A stretch of DNA of 55,701 nt, taken from a virus. The notes beneath the pieces are model-generated. The model was not told the origin of the DNA, did not search any database, and worked only from the letters and a program-made list of their open reading frames with translations. The stretch lies in IMG/VR virus record IMGVR_UViG_3300031740_000002, positions 1 through 55,701 of that record. One strand, 5' to 3'. A program made the position numbers and the translations under genes. Below are positions 24,469 to 32,774 of the stretch, one piece after another; position 1 is the stretch's first letter; every line of letters begins with the position of its first letter.

Positions 24469-25042
24469 CGGCCATACCCTCTCGGTTTTGAAACTGAGGC
24501 ACGCCGCCCCAGATCTGATTGAATTTGCGCTCCCACTCCGCGGGAGTCACCGGCAGTCGGATCTCGGGCTCGCTGCCCCAGAGTTGGATGCGCACGCCCG
24601 GACCCATGGCGTCCACGACGCGCCGCTTCTCGGTCCAGCAGGTCACCACCTGCACATCGTCACCGTAGACGTGCGCATCCTGCAATGCATCGAAAACATT
24701 GCGCTCCAGCTTGTCGCTGTCGCCAGCGCCATTATCGGTCACATTGGGCACGGCCAGCGAGAAGATAAGCCACATCCGCACGTCCCATGTGCGCGGAATC
24801 CAGGGCGTTTCTTCCGTGAATTCGCGGCCCGGATCGCCCGCCTTCAAATGCTGCTCGGCGGCGTAGGCGACGATCTTCCGCCAGCGTTTGGACGACTCGC
24901 TGTCACGCAACTGCGGCATGCGCGCATAGCCCTTGCACTTGGGGCAACAATGGCACTTCGGGGCGCGCGGCTCCAGCGACCCCTTAGTGGTCGGATGGCC
25001 AGGAACCCACAGGTCCAGATGCAGCGCAGGCACGTCAGTCAC
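24455..25042 (-). CDS. RusA-like Holliday junction resolvase
   Basis: 195 aa. RusA signature near the middle: DSDKLERNVFDALQDAHVY followed by GDDVQVV, with the acidic residues that bind Mg2+ and cut Holliday junctions. An N-terminal CHCCPKCKG cluster may bind zinc. GTG 25042 overlaps the upstream stop (GTGA). It probably resolves recombination intermediates before packaging. Local G+C is visibly lower than in neighbours. Confidence 0.85.
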   Translation of the reverse strand: MTDVPALHLDLWVPGHPTTKGSLEPRAPKCHCCPKCKGYARMPQLRDSESSKRWRKIVAYAAEQHLKAGDPGREFTEETPWIPRTWDVRMWLIFSLAVPNVTDNGAGDSDKLERNVFDALQDAHVYGDDVQVVTCWTEKRRVVDAMGPGVRIQLWGSEPEIRLPVTPAEWERKFNQIWGGVPQFQNREGMADGGD

Positions 25043-25272
25043 GACTCCGCACCCTCAAAACGCACCGCGGCTGCGGCGTAATGCGCCTGAGCCATCGTCG
25101 CCAAAGCAAGACAGGCGGCAGCGCCAGCGGCCACAATCTCAACTGGCTGCTCTGTTGCAAGCTTTTTGAGGTTCACGTGAGCTAGACGCAACGCATCGTC
25201 ACCATTACGGAGATGCTCCATCCGCCATGCCCACGTCAGGAAGACCTGCGAATCATCGGTCCCTTTGTCCAT
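25039..25272 (-). CDS. Small helical hypothetical protein
   Basis: 77 aa from ATG 25272, with a GGGGAA ribosome site that overlaps the helicase stop. Helical, with an Ala-rich C-terminal half (EIVAAGAAACLALATMAQ). No family recognised. It belongs to the helicase-RusA operon. Confidence 0.7.
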   Translation of the reverse strand: MDKGTDDSQVFLTWAWRMEHLRNGDDALRLAHVNLKKLATEQPVEIVAAGAAACLALATMAQAHYAAAAVRFEGAES

Positions 25273-25274
25273 CG

Positions 25275-26972
25275 TCAATTCCCCTTCATCCAGGCCGGCA
25301 GATGCGGATCGATCCGACTCGACGCCAGCACCAACGAAATGGCCGCGGACACCTCGCCCGAGCGTGCGCCCGGATCGACGTGCACACCCAGTCGTGCCGC
25401 CAGGGCCTGCATCTTCTGACTGGGCGGCGCGGCCCGCCAACTGCGTTTCTTGGTGGCTGTGGTCCGCTCAGCCGCGCTGACCTCGCCCTCAGCCCAGGCC
25501 ATCGCGTAGGGCAGGTCCGGCACGGCCTGCACGATCCAGCGGCCGGTATGGCGCTGGGTGCGGTGCATCGCGGTCACGTCGTAGCCACCCATGGCGCCGG
25601 GCACGATCGCTATGTAGCGCTCGCCGGCCTCGATGTAGAACACGCCAGCGCGGGTACGGTGCCACTGCATCGGCGACGCGGCGAACAGATCCACCTCATC
25701 GGCGACCAGCGGACCGCCGTTCCAGTCGCCGAGCAGGGCGCGGCGCGCGTCCATCTGGCCCGGCGCCAACTCGTCAGGATCTTCGTCGCCGAGTAGAAGC
25801 TGATCCTTTTCGGTCAGCTTGCGTGGCGACCGGTCGGTGTCGTCACCGAACAGGCTGATGCCCGACACCAGCGAGTGGTGCCGCGTCACACCGACCACGT
25901 CCAACAACAGCGCGTCGGTCTTGCCGGGGTAGGGGCGGATCACCCGGCCGGCGATCTGCTTGTAGAGCACCGGCGAGCGGGTCGGGCGGGCGATCAGCGC
26001 GCAGTCGGCGGACGGATCGTCGAAGCCCTCCGTCAGGATCATGCAGTTGAGCATGATCTTGGTTCTACCGGCCCTGAAATCGTCCAGGACGGCCTTTCGC
26101 TCCCCGGCGGGCATTCCGCCATGCACGAGCCCTACGGCGTGCCCAGCGTCGCGCAGGGCGTCCGCAATGAGCGCCGCAGACGCCACGGTGGGCGCGAACG
26201 CGATGATCCTGCGGTCGGCGGCATGCTCAGCCACCGCCTTGACGATCGCCTCCGGCGCCATGGAGCGCATGAGCGCGTCACCGAGATCCTCGGCCCGGTA
26301 GTCCCCGCCACTGCTGCGCACCGCGCTCAGGTCAAGATCGTCGACCTGGACGTGGATGCCGCGGGGGCGTACCAGCCAGCCCGCGGCGATCGCGTCAGCG
26401 ATCGACATCGAGTGCACGACGTCCTGCCACACCTGGCCCAGGGCGAGCTCGTCGCCGCGCTCCATGGTGGCGGTGAAACCGACGGCCACGGCGGTGCCGG
26501 GCGTGCCGATCGGCGCGTTCGCGGCCTCCCCGAGCGCGCCGAAATGGGTGAGCACGTCGAGGTACGTGCGTGCCGGCGCGTGATGGCACTCGTCGATGAT
26601 CAACAGTCCGACGTTGCGCAGCATGTCGCGCCGGTTGCCGCGCGAGAGCGTCTGCACCGAGGCGCACACCAGCCGGGCCAGCGTCTCGTTCCAGTGCGCC
26701 TGCACCCGCCCGACCCGAAGGCCCGGCGCCACCGAGCGGAACTTGTCGGTCATCTGGTCGAGCAGCTCGCCGGTGTGGGCGATGCCGACCGCCCGCCCAC
26801 CTGGGTTGGCCTCCAGCCAGTTCACCGCGAGGCGGGCGAAGCCGACGGTCTTGCCTGCGCCGGTCGGCCACACCACGGCAGGGCGGCGCAGGCCTCGCGC
26901 CCACGCCGCCTCGACCGCAGCCACACCCTCGAGCTGGTAGGGACGAAGGGCCAGCATCTGCCCCGTCGTCAT
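25275..26972 (-). CDS. SF2 DEAD/DEAH-box helicase
   Basis: 565 aa from ATG 26972, overlapping the upstream stop (ATGA). Motif I WPTGAGKT near residue 38, motif II DECH near 130, motif III GFTATM, motif VI QIAGRVIRPYPGK. This is the RecG/type I restriction-like phage helicase group that remodels branched DNA. The C-terminal 150 residues are a variable extension. Confidence 0.92.
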   Translation of the reverse strand: MTTGQMLALRPYQLEGVAAVEAAWARGLRRPAVVWPTGAGKTVGFARLAVNWLEANPGGRAVGIAHTGELLDQMTDKFRSVAPGLRVGRVQAHWNETLARLVCASVQTLSRGNRRDMLRNVGLLIIDECHHAPARTYLDVLTHFGALGEAANAPIGTPGTAVAVGFTATMERGDELALGQVWQDVVHSMSIADAIAAGWLVRPRGIHVQVDDLDLSAVRSSGGDYRAEDLGDALMRSMAPEAIVKAVAEHAADRRIIAFAPTVASAALIADALRDAGHAVGLVHGGMPAGERKAVLDDFRAGRTKIMLNCMILTEGFDDPSADCALIARPTRSPVLYKQIAGRVIRPYPGKTDALLLDVVGVTRHHSLVSGISLFGDDTDRSPRKLTEKDQLLLGDEDPDELAPGQMDARRALLGDWNGGPLVADEVDLFAASPMQWHRTRAGVFYIEAGERYIAIVPGAMGGYDVTAMHRTQRHTGRWIVQAVPDLPYAMAWAEGEVSAAERTTATKKRSWRAAPPSQKMQALAARLGVHVDPGARSGEVSAAISLVLASSRIDPHLPAWMKGN

Positions 26973-27175
26973 GACCCGTACAGGAGTACGCCGGCGCGCA
27001 ATACCCGAGACTGCGACTGCCACCAACGGAACTCGCGCGCCGCCTCGGCGACCCGGTGCGCCAGGTCGCGATCCACCGACCCGAACACTCGACGGTCCTG
27101 CACCACCACGGCCACTGCAGCGAGATAGCGCCGCTGCGCCCGTTCCAGATCCGGTGACCACGCCCGATCAGTCAT
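26969..27175 (-). CDS. Small hypothetical protein from leaderless promoter
   Basis: 68 aa. The start at 27175 is set by TTGACA, 19 bp, TAGAGT and 7 nt before the ATG. Helical, with Trp pair FRWWQ. First gene of the helicase-RusA-terminase operon. No family recognised. Confidence 0.75.
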   Translation of the reverse strand: MTDRAWSPDLERAQRRYLAAVAVVVQDRRVFGSVDRDLAHRVAEAAREFRWWQSQSRVLRAGVLLYGS

Positions 27176-27182
27176 GGGCGGA

Positions 27183-27217
27183 ACTCTACCCGCCAGACCT
27201 AGTGACGTGTCAAGTGG
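27183..27217 (-). promoter_or_regulatory. Operator with leaderless promoter for the helicase operon
   Basis: Operator CCACTTGACACGTCACTAGG (complement of 27198-27217). TTGACA (27213-27208), 19 bp, TAGAGT (27188-27183), 7 nt, ATG 27175. The last five codons and stop of the upstream Cys-rich gene are written in this same operator. Confidence 0.75.
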
Positions 27218-27402
27218 TAGCGGCGTGCGCAGCAGTGCGGCGGTAGGCCGGCGTGCAGGTCGGTGCGCCCCCAGCACGGGCATCCCCAGGGTGTCGACTT
27301 GCCGCAGTCGCGCGGGGACTCCCAGCACCGGCACGGGTACGCCTCGCCGGCACCCACGCCGCGCCCGAGCATCCCCGACGCGGCCAGCCACACGCCCCTC
27401 AC
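27199..27402 (-). CDS. Cys-rich zinc-ribbon-like small protein
   Basis: 67 aa from GTG 27402, which overlaps the TGA before it. It has seven cysteines in CRC, DCG, CPC and HCC groupings and several Trp, so it probably binds zinc. It ends YHLTRH, which is the operator sequence read as codons. Function unknown. Confidence 0.65.
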   Translation of the reverse strand: MRGVWLAASGMLGRGVGAGEAYPCRCWESPRDCGKSTPWGCPCWGRTDLHAGLPPHCCARRYHLTRH

Positions 27403-27686
27403 GGCGCGCTGCGCCGGTACCAGGCGACGAGCAGACCGCTGCCGCGCCCCTGCTCCGACGTCCGCCTGGACGCCTTCTCGATCAGCCCGTGCTTCGCCGC
27501 GGCGTGCAGCAGGTTCGCCACCGTAGTGATCTTGAGTCCGCACGCTGCGGCGACCACTCGAGCCAGGGCCATCCCGCGCAGCCACTGCCCGCAGCCGAGC
27601 AGAGCCCAGGCCATCCGCCAGGCCGGCCCGACGCGTACGCCACAGTTCGGGTACCGACCCCAGAAGTTCGGAGCTTCCTCATCCAT
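27399..27686 (-). CDS. Small protein with a winged-helix-like region
   Basis: 95 aa from ATG 27686. TATAGT lies 6 nt upstream, an ideal -10 for a leaderless mRNA. GLKITTVANLLHAAAKHGLIE, broken by a turn, looks like a helix-turn-helix. Its place between the candidate origin and the helicase operon fits a DNA-binding role; this is inference. Confidence 0.65.
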   Translation of the reverse strand: MDEEAPNFWGRYPNCGVRVGPAWRMAWALLGCGQWLRGMALARVVAAACGLKITTVANLLHAAAKHGLIEKASRRTSEQGRGSGLLVAWYRRSAP

Positions 27687-27719
27687 AGCCGCACTATAGC
27701 GCAACAACGGAAATGAGTT

Positions 27720-27935
27720 GATCTTAGGTGTTGCGTTGCGCAGTGCTGCGCCGTTCTTGGGAGCACATGCCGTCAGGCTGGGTGGTGCTGTGTTCCCCGC
27801 CGTTCTTAGCGGGGAACACCACCAGCCATGTGCCCCAAGGCGCTGCTGCGGTTTTTAAATTTGCAGCACTGCCGCAGCACCTCAATGCAGCACATGGAAT
27901 TGCTCAGAATCAGATTTAGGATATCCGAGATGATG
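27720..27935. other. Non-coding structured, AT-tract region; candidate replication origin
   Basis: About 215 bp without a credible gene beside the helicase/PrimPol genes. It holds a long imperfect hairpin (27759-27836) with core TGTTCCCCGC/GCGGGGAACA and outer GCACATG/CATGTGC, then TGCTGCGG/CCGCAGCA flanking TTTTTAAATTT, and an AT-rich tail. Iteron-like structure plus an easily melted tract fits an origin. It could also be a terminator complex for the genes around it. Confidence 0.4.
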
Positions 27936-27936
27936 C

Positions 27937-29619
27937 TTAATTAGGCTTAGAACCCAGGTGATGATACTTAGTCCGGTTCGGCCCTATCTCGATCCAGACC
28001 ATCGACTGCTCGATCAGCCACTGCACGGCCGCCATGACACGCCTGGACGACCCGAGATCGCACCGTGTCTGGAGATCGTTCTGGGTGGCTGGGGAGGCCT
28101 CAGTCCAGTCCCGCAGCGCCGCCATGATGCGCGCCGCGTCGCGCTCCAGTCCTACCTCGCGGCGCCCACGACCGGGCTCGCCGATACTCATGGATCGGCT
28201 GTCCACGTCGAAGTAGAGCTGCGTCTCGGCGAGATCGACATTGCGGCCGGTGGCACGCAGAAACCTGACCTGATCGACGACGGACAGGTACCAGAGCGCG
28301 TCCGCCCAGTCCTCCAGGCGCCCCGCTCCACGCACTGTCTCTGCGCCGGACTCGACGTCGGTCTTGCTGGACGCGTGGGCCGGCATCACGATCTCGGACA
28401 CGCCTGCCTCAGCCTTGATCTCATCCAGCAGACCGGTGAGCCGGTTGGCCTGACCGTTGTCATTCTCGTTGTCGACCACGCCCTGGCCCACCCGCGCGTA
28501 CGGATCAGGTATCCATACCGACACGTTGCGCGAGGCCAGCCAGTCCACCACGAAAGCGCGCACCTGCGGCACGGCCAGCGACAGCGCCGACCCGCGCAGA
28601 TGCAGGACGTGCACTCGCGACGCTGCGGCGATGCCCAGTCCGCGCAGCCAGTCCCGCTGCGTACGTGGCGTGTTCTCATAGTTGAACAGGGCCACCGAGC
28701 CTTCAAGCGGCGTGACCGGGTAGCGGCCGAGGAATGCCACGCCGTCGACCAGGGCGCGGATCAGACAGCCCATCATGGTGGTCTTGCCGGCCTTGCGGGC
28801 GGCCACCACCACCGCGTTACCGCCGGCGGGCAGCAGGCCAGCCACCCGCCACGGCGGGGACTCCTCCGGCGTGGCCAGTTCGGCAGCCAGGTCGCCCAGG
28901 CTGACCGGCTCGCGCCACGACCGCAGGAACTCCGCATCGGACAATCGCGCCCGCGCCGTCTCGCGCACCACGATGCGAGCCATCTCGGTACGCACCGCAG
29001 TCTCGAACGGGTCCATGGCCACCGCGACCGCGACACTCGACACGGCGCCGTTACTGAGGGCGTGACCGCCGTGGCCGTTCACGCCAGGGTCGACGAAGGG
29101 CGACGATGAGCCGAGCGCCGGGCCATACCCGGCGTGGTCAAAATCGGACGGAGGCGCCGCCCAGTCGGTGGTCGTACCCAGAAAGTCGGCGACCGGCAGC
29201 ACGGCCGGCGTGCGCGCCTTTCGTTCGGCGTGCAGCCAGCACGACCACGCTTCTCCGTAGGGGAAGGCCTCGGCTGCGCCACCGTTGCCGCTGGCCGCCG
29301 CGGCGGCCACGAAATAGGCATCCTGGACCTCTGTGACGTCCAGGTGCGCCCAGTCGGCCAGGCACAGCTCTATGAGACGGCAGGCCACCCGGTAGGCGGT
29401 GGCGTTGCGCGAGCCGGGCATGGCCGCCCGGAGGCTGGCGAGCTCGCCGCGCACCGCGCTGACCGCGTAGGCGTGCCCGTCGCGGCCGCTGTAGTCGGCG
29501 TGGATGGAGCGGTCGGCGTCGGCGACGCGGGGGCGCAGGATGTCCAGCAGCCACGCGCCGGGGCGATCCGGCCCAGATGGTCCCGGCAGCGCCGCACGCG
29601 TGGGCACCGGCTCTGTCAT
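27937..29619 (-). CDS. RepA-like AAA helicase, partner of PrimPol
   Basis: 560 aa. The central RecA-like ATPase has Walker A VAARKAGKTT near residue 275, SVALFNYENT (second catalytic region) and WIPDPYARVGQG, as in phage/plasmid RepA (AAA_25) helicases. The C-terminal 70 residues form a winged helix. It overlaps the PrimPol gene by 4 nt (ATGA), so the usual single-chain PrimPol-helicase is split here into two coupled genes. Confidence 0.85.
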   Translation of the reverse strand: MTEPVPTRAALPGPSGPDRPGAWLLDILRPRVADADRSIHADYSGRDGHAYAVSAVRGELASLRAAMPGSRNATAYRVACRLIELCLADWAHLDVTEVQDAYFVAAAAASGNGGAAEAFPYGEAWSCWLHAERKARTPAVLPVADFLGTTTDWAAPPSDFDHAGYGPALGSSSPFVDPGVNGHGGHALSNGAVSSVAVAVAMDPFETAVRTEMARIVVRETARARLSDAEFLRSWREPVSLGDLAAELATPEESPPWRVAGLLPAGGNAVVVAARKAGKTTMMGCLIRALVDGVAFLGRYPVTPLEGSVALFNYENTPRTQRDWLRGLGIAAASRVHVLHLRGSALSLAVPQVRAFVVDWLASRNVSVWIPDPYARVGQGVVDNENDNGQANRLTGLLDEIKAEAGVSEIVMPAHASSKTDVESGAETVRGAGRLEDWADALWYLSVVDQVRFLRATGRNVDLAETQLYFDVDSRSMSIGEPGRGRREVGLERDAARIMAALRDWTEASPATQNDLQTRCDLGSSRRVMAAVQWLIEQSMVWIEIGPNRTKYHHLGSKPN

Positions 29620-30191
29620 GGCGTGGAGCCGACCGCGATAGCTGCCGCGTTCGGGTCGCCGAGCACCACGTAGGCGCCGCGGCCGGACACCGAGGGCGGC
29701 GCCACCACGAAGCCACCGCGCCCGCGCACGTCCAGCCCGACAGGCAGGGTGCCGCGGCGGTTGGTCAGGTCGAAGTCGACACCGGCGAGCGACCAGTACA
29801 GGTGCAGGCCGCCCGAGCCGGTGCGCACGGTGTAGGTGCGCGGCAGGGCGCCGTGCGCCAACTCCAGCGCGGCCAGGGCAGCGTCACCGCCGTGCAGGGG
29901 ATCGACGTCCAGGACCCAGATGCCCGAGGCCGGCCCGGTGACGATGCCGACGTTGGCCGCAGGGCGGGCGGCCCAGGCGGCGTAGACCTCGGGGACGCTA
30001 CCCAGGTGCAGATCCTGCCAGCGCTCCAGGACCGGGTGTTTGCCGGGCGATTTGCAGTACTGGGCATCGCGGCAGGAGCAGGCGCCGGTGGCGTAGTCGT
30101 GCAGTGCGATCACGCGCCAGCCGCGCATCACGTAGCCGGCCGCTGCGCCGGCCAGGGCCGCGGCTGCCGGTGCCAGCATAGGGGAGGCCAT
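29616..30191 (-). CDS. PrimPol-type primase/polymerase domain protein
   Basis: 191 aa, one bifunctional DNA primase/polymerase N-terminal domain: Ala-rich helix, RGWRVIALHDY, a Cys/Lys region with SPGKHP, IVTGPASGIWVLDVDP (metal-binding Asp pair near residue 95) and TVRTGSGGLHLYW (catalytic His). It makes primers for phage replication with the downstream helicase. Confidence 0.85.
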   Translation of the reverse strand: MASPMLAPAAAALAGAAAGYVMRGWRVIALHDYATGACSCRDAQYCKSPGKHPVLERWQDLHLGSVPEVYAAWAARPAANVGIVTGPASGIWVLDVDPLHGGDAALAALELAHGALPRTYTVRTGSGGLHLYWSLAGVDFDLTNRRGTLPVGLDVRGRGGFVVAPPSVSGRGAYVVLGDPNAAAIAVGSTP

Positions 30192-30273
30192 CGTTTGTCA
30201 CACTCCTGCTGCCCGGACCCGATGACGAATGCCCGACGCTACATCGCTACGGCGCCGGGTGTGCCACGATCGT

Positions 30274-30555
30274 TCAGGCCATCTGCTCCGGATCGATCGT
30301 GCCGTCGCGCAGGCCATCCTCGACGCAGGCCAGGCCGTGGTCGATGACGGCGCGCATGACGCGCGCCTGGCTCATCCGGTGCGTCCTGGTCAGCGCCACC
30401 ACGCGTTCCTTGCGGTCGGGCAGCACCAGTGCGACGAGCTGCGCGGTGAAGCGTGCCGTGGCGTTGGTGCCGCGGTAGCCGCCGATGTTGGGTGCCGGGT
30501 CAGCCACTACTACACCGCCGTCCAGGGCGTCGATCGGATTGGTTTGTCCAGCCAT
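30274..30555 (-). CDS. Small DNA-binding protein, ribbon-helix-helix-like
   Basis: 93 aa. A beta-strand-like piece (NATARFTAQLVALVLPDRKE) and two helices resemble ribbon-helix-helix proteins. Its ATG lies 6 nt after TAGTGT of a good promoter (TTGACC, 18 bp). It heads the PrimPol-helicase group, so it may regulate replication; no family match is certain. Confidence 0.7.
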   Translation of the reverse strand: MAGQTNPIDALDGGVVVADPAPNIGGYRGTNATARFTAQLVALVLPDRKERVVALTRTHRMSQARVMRAVIDHGLACVEDGLRDGTIDPEQMA

Positions 30556-30561
30556 GGCCAG

Positions 30562-30603
30562 ACACTACTTGACTTGTCACTAGGTGGTCAACAGCCGTAG
30601 CCT
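30562..30603. promoter_or_regulatory. Divergent leaderless promoters on one operator (replication genes / Dam)
   Basis: Operator TACTTGACTTGTCACTAGG at 30566-30584. Plus: TTGTCA (30574-30579), 18 bp, TAGCCT (30598-30603), 6 nt, ATG 30610. Minus: TTGACC (30591-30586), 18 bp, TAGTGT (30567-30562), 6 nt, ATG 30555. Confidence 0.75.
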
Positions 30604-30609
30604 GTGACC

Positions 30610-31122
30610 ATGCTCGTCGGATACCAGGCCAACAACCATCCTCAGCAGGTCGCCAGGCGCGGCGCCGCCGCGAAGGTCGACGACCGGGCCATCCATCCGG
30701 ACGATTTCGCCCCGTTGCATGCGCGGTTCCGATTCACGATCGATGCCGCGGCCTCGGCTGAGAATGCGCGCCTGCCGCGTTTCTGGACCGAGCAGGACGA
30801 CGCGCTGTCGCGGTCGTGGGCCGGTGAGCGGGTCTGGTGCAACCCGCCGTACTCCGACATCCGGCCATGGGTGCTCAAGGCTCACGACGAGCAGGCCAAC
30901 GGGGCCGAGCTGATCGTGATGCTGCTGCCCGCCAACCGCACCGAGCAGGCGTGGTGGCAGGACGAAGTTGAGCCGTTCCGCGATGATGACGGCAGTTTCA
31001 CGGTCACGTTTCTGCGCGGACGTATGCGGTTCATTCAGGCCGGGCGTACCGACGTCGGTCCGAACGAGCGACCACCGTTCGGCTGCTGCCTGCTCATCTG
31101 GACGCAGAGCCATGTCCAGTGA
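30610..31122 (+). CDS. Phage N6-adenine DNA methyltransferase (Dam-like)
   Basis: 170 aa from ATG 30610 (6 nt after the -10 box); GTG 30604 is less likely. Family layout of DNA N-6-adenine methyltransferases: FTIDAAASAENARLPRFWT, the catalytic VWCNPPYSDI, then LIVMLLPANRTEQAWWQ and an RMRFIQAG loop. It methylates adenine in phage DNA, probably against host restriction. Confidence 0.9.
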   Translation: MLVGYQANNHPQQVARRGAAAKVDDRAIHPDDFAPLHARFRFTIDAAASAENARLPRFWTEQDDALSRSWAGERVWCNPPYSDIRPWVLKAHDEQANGAELIVMLLPANRTEQAWWQDEVEPFRDDDGSFTVTFLRGRMRFIQAGRTDVGPNERPPFGCCLLIWTQSHVQ

Positions 31123-31306
31123 CGGTCCACGCACCGCGCAGGAATGGCTGGAGCACTTCGCAGCGCAGGAAGCCGCGGCGCATGCTCGTACCATGGCCGC
31201 GGCTCTGCTGGCGGTGTTCCTGGCCTTCCCCGCCTCGGAGGTGCTGACGTCGCCCGGTCGTCCTGGCCTAGTCGGCGATCAGCACCGAGCCGGTGGCCAG
31301 GGCTGA
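31112..31306 (+). CDS. Small putative membrane protein
   Basis: 64 aa whose ATG overlaps the end of the methylase gene. Helical N-terminus and one hydrophobic helix (MAAALLAVFLAFPASEVL). It overlaps the end of the convergent gene by 39 nt, which weakens the call. Confidence 0.45.
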   Translation: MSSDGPRTAQEWLEHFAAQEAAAHARTMAAALLAVFLAFPASEVLTSPGRPGLVGDQHRAGGQG

Positions 31307-32176
31307 GCGGATCGCGTCGACCACCACGAAGTAGGTGTCATTGCGGCTGGCCCAGCGGGCTTCGTCGCCGGCGAAGTTGTCGAACATGGCCATCCGGATG
31401 CCCTTCTCGAATTCGGCCTGGACGCCCTGGCCGCTGACGCAGTCATTCGTGATCGAGGTGGGCTCGGTGCCGGCGATGCTCTTGCCGTTGGCGTCGAGGT
31501 CGGCGATGACCGCGGCAAAGCCTGACGGCATGCCCGTGAGCGCGTTCAGGGCCGCGATGACGCGATCGCGCATCAGGATGTCCAGACCGCCGACGTGGAC
31601 CTTCATACCCACGCCTGGCGCGCCGTGCACGGCGACCACGCGCATCGCACGTCGGCCTGCCCAGCGGCAGATCGGCTCGTCGAAGTTGACCGAGGTGATG
31701 TGCAGTTGGGCGTTGCCGCCCGCGGGCATGACGCCCTTGAATTCGTAGAAATCCCACAGCGCTCCGGGCATCTCCACGCCGGCGATGCCCGCACCGATCG
31801 CCGCCGTGCCCAACTCGATGCCGCCGCTGTGCGGCGCCTCGACCAGCACGTCCGTGCCGGTGCGGTGCAGCGTGATGGTGAAGGCCCCAGTCGGGTGGGC
31901 CGCCTTCAGTGCGGCGAAGTTCGGGTAAACGTCAGACATGGCCTTTACAGCATCCTTAGCTAGTTGTTCGATCTTCTCGTCATAGCCGGAATCGTGGAAC
32001 TCCCAGCCGTCATTGGCCGCTTCGTCGTCAAGCCACTCCGCGTCAAGGCCGTATAGATCACCAAATTTACGCGCCGCATCGGTGACGATGCCCGGATCTC
32101 CGGGCACGCCTCCCGCGTAGTACCAGTACGGTCCATTTGCGGATGCAAACTCACTACTTGTCTGCCCACGCCCCAT
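31268..32176 (-). CDS. Poly-gamma-glutamate hydrolase family protein with extra N-terminal domain
   Basis: 302 aa from ATG 32176, sharing its A with the TAA before it. From residue about 80 it follows the gamma-PGA hydrolase (YjqB/PF05908) pattern: VYPNFAALKAAHPTG, EAPHSGGIELGT, FYEFKG, LHITSVNFDEP, VAVHGAPG, HVGGLD and a GQGVQAEFEKG end. The Zn-binding His and Glu are present. These enzymes cut capsular poly-gamma-glutamate. The first 80 residues (PYWYYAGGVPGD, EKIEQLAKDAVKA) are an added domain in DNA of lower G+C. ATG 31939 would give the bare enzyme domain. Confidence 0.85.
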   Translation of the reverse strand: MGRGQTSSEFASANGPYWYYAGGVPGDPGIVTDAARKFGDLYGLDAEWLDDEAANDGWEFHDSGYDEKIEQLAKDAVKAMSDVYPNFAALKAAHPTGAFTITLHRTGTDVLVEAPHSGGIELGTAAIGAGIAGVEMPGALWDFYEFKGVMPAGGNAQLHITSVNFDEPICRWAGRRAMRVVAVHGAPGVGMKVHVGGLDILMRDRVIAALNALTGMPSGFAAVIADLDANGKSIAGTEPTSITNDCVSGQGVQAEFEKGIRMAMFDNFAGDEARWASRNDTYFVVVDAIRSALATGSVLIAD

Positions 32177-32412
32177 TACGCGGCGCACCAGCACCGGTCG
32201 AACTCGTACACGCCGCCGGTCTGGACATCCTCGCAGTCGACCTGATCGTCCGGCCCGACCAGGACCGTGTCCTGGCGCGGCGCATCGCTCCTGAACTCCG
32301 CACGGTAGCTGCGGACCATGTCGCAGGCGGACATCGGTGCCACCTGCGTACCGGCGATGAGGCTGCCCAGAGCGATCCCCAGCGCAATGCCGGTCGGTAG
32401 TGGGCGCCTCAT
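32176..32412 (-). CDS. Small exported protein
   Basis: 78 aa. Signal peptide GIALGIALGSLIAGTQV, then a short mature part with five Cys, ending CWCAA. It overlaps its neighbours by 1-4 nt, so it is co-translated with the poly-gamma-glutamate hydrolase gene. No family recognised. Confidence 0.7.
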   Translation of the reverse strand: MRRPLPTGIALGIALGSLIAGTQVAPMSACDMVRSYRAEFRSDAPRQDTVLVGPDDQVDCEDVQTGGVYEFDRCWCAA

Positions 32413-32774
32413 GCTCGCACCATGAGCAGAGTTACTCGTCCGTCGGCACCCATGTCAATGGTGCTCGATCCTGCGAACAGCCATTCGCCGCTCAGACCGG
32501 GGATGGTGTAGCGGTAGCCCGCACTCATCGGGATCGGTGCCGCAGAACCGACGGGCTCAGACAACCCTGAGTCAGGGCTCATGTCGATTTCGCTGGGCTG
32601 CGGCCAGGTCACCGGAACGGTAGGAGGCAACACGCCGATACCGTCGATAGTGAGCGGCCAGAAGCCAGCAGGCAGTGCAGCGAGGAACGCCTGCGCGGCA
32701 CGACTGATCTGCGCTATCTCGGCCGGCGTCCAACCGCGGTCGATTGGCGCCGTGATGATCCAGCGATCGCTCAT
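32409..32774 (-). CDS. Hypothetical protein
   Basis: 121 aa from ATG 32774, overlapping the upstream TGA (ATGA). It starts MSDRWIITAPIDRGWTPAEI. The second half is a Pro-rich linker and strands (YRYTIPGLSGEWLFAG). No family recognised. Confidence 0.65.
   Translation of the reverse strand: MSDRWIITAPIDRGWTPAEIAQISRAAQAFLAALPAGFWPLTIDGIGVLPPTVPVTWPQPSEIDMSPDSGLSEPVGSAAPIPMSAGYRYTIPGLSGEWLFAGSSTIDMGADGRVTLLMVRA

Noticed and set aside
27174-27716. Plus-strand 180-codon frame starting beside the operator
   Set aside because: Arg/Pro/Ser-rich antisense of two minus genes that have their own promoters and overlaps.
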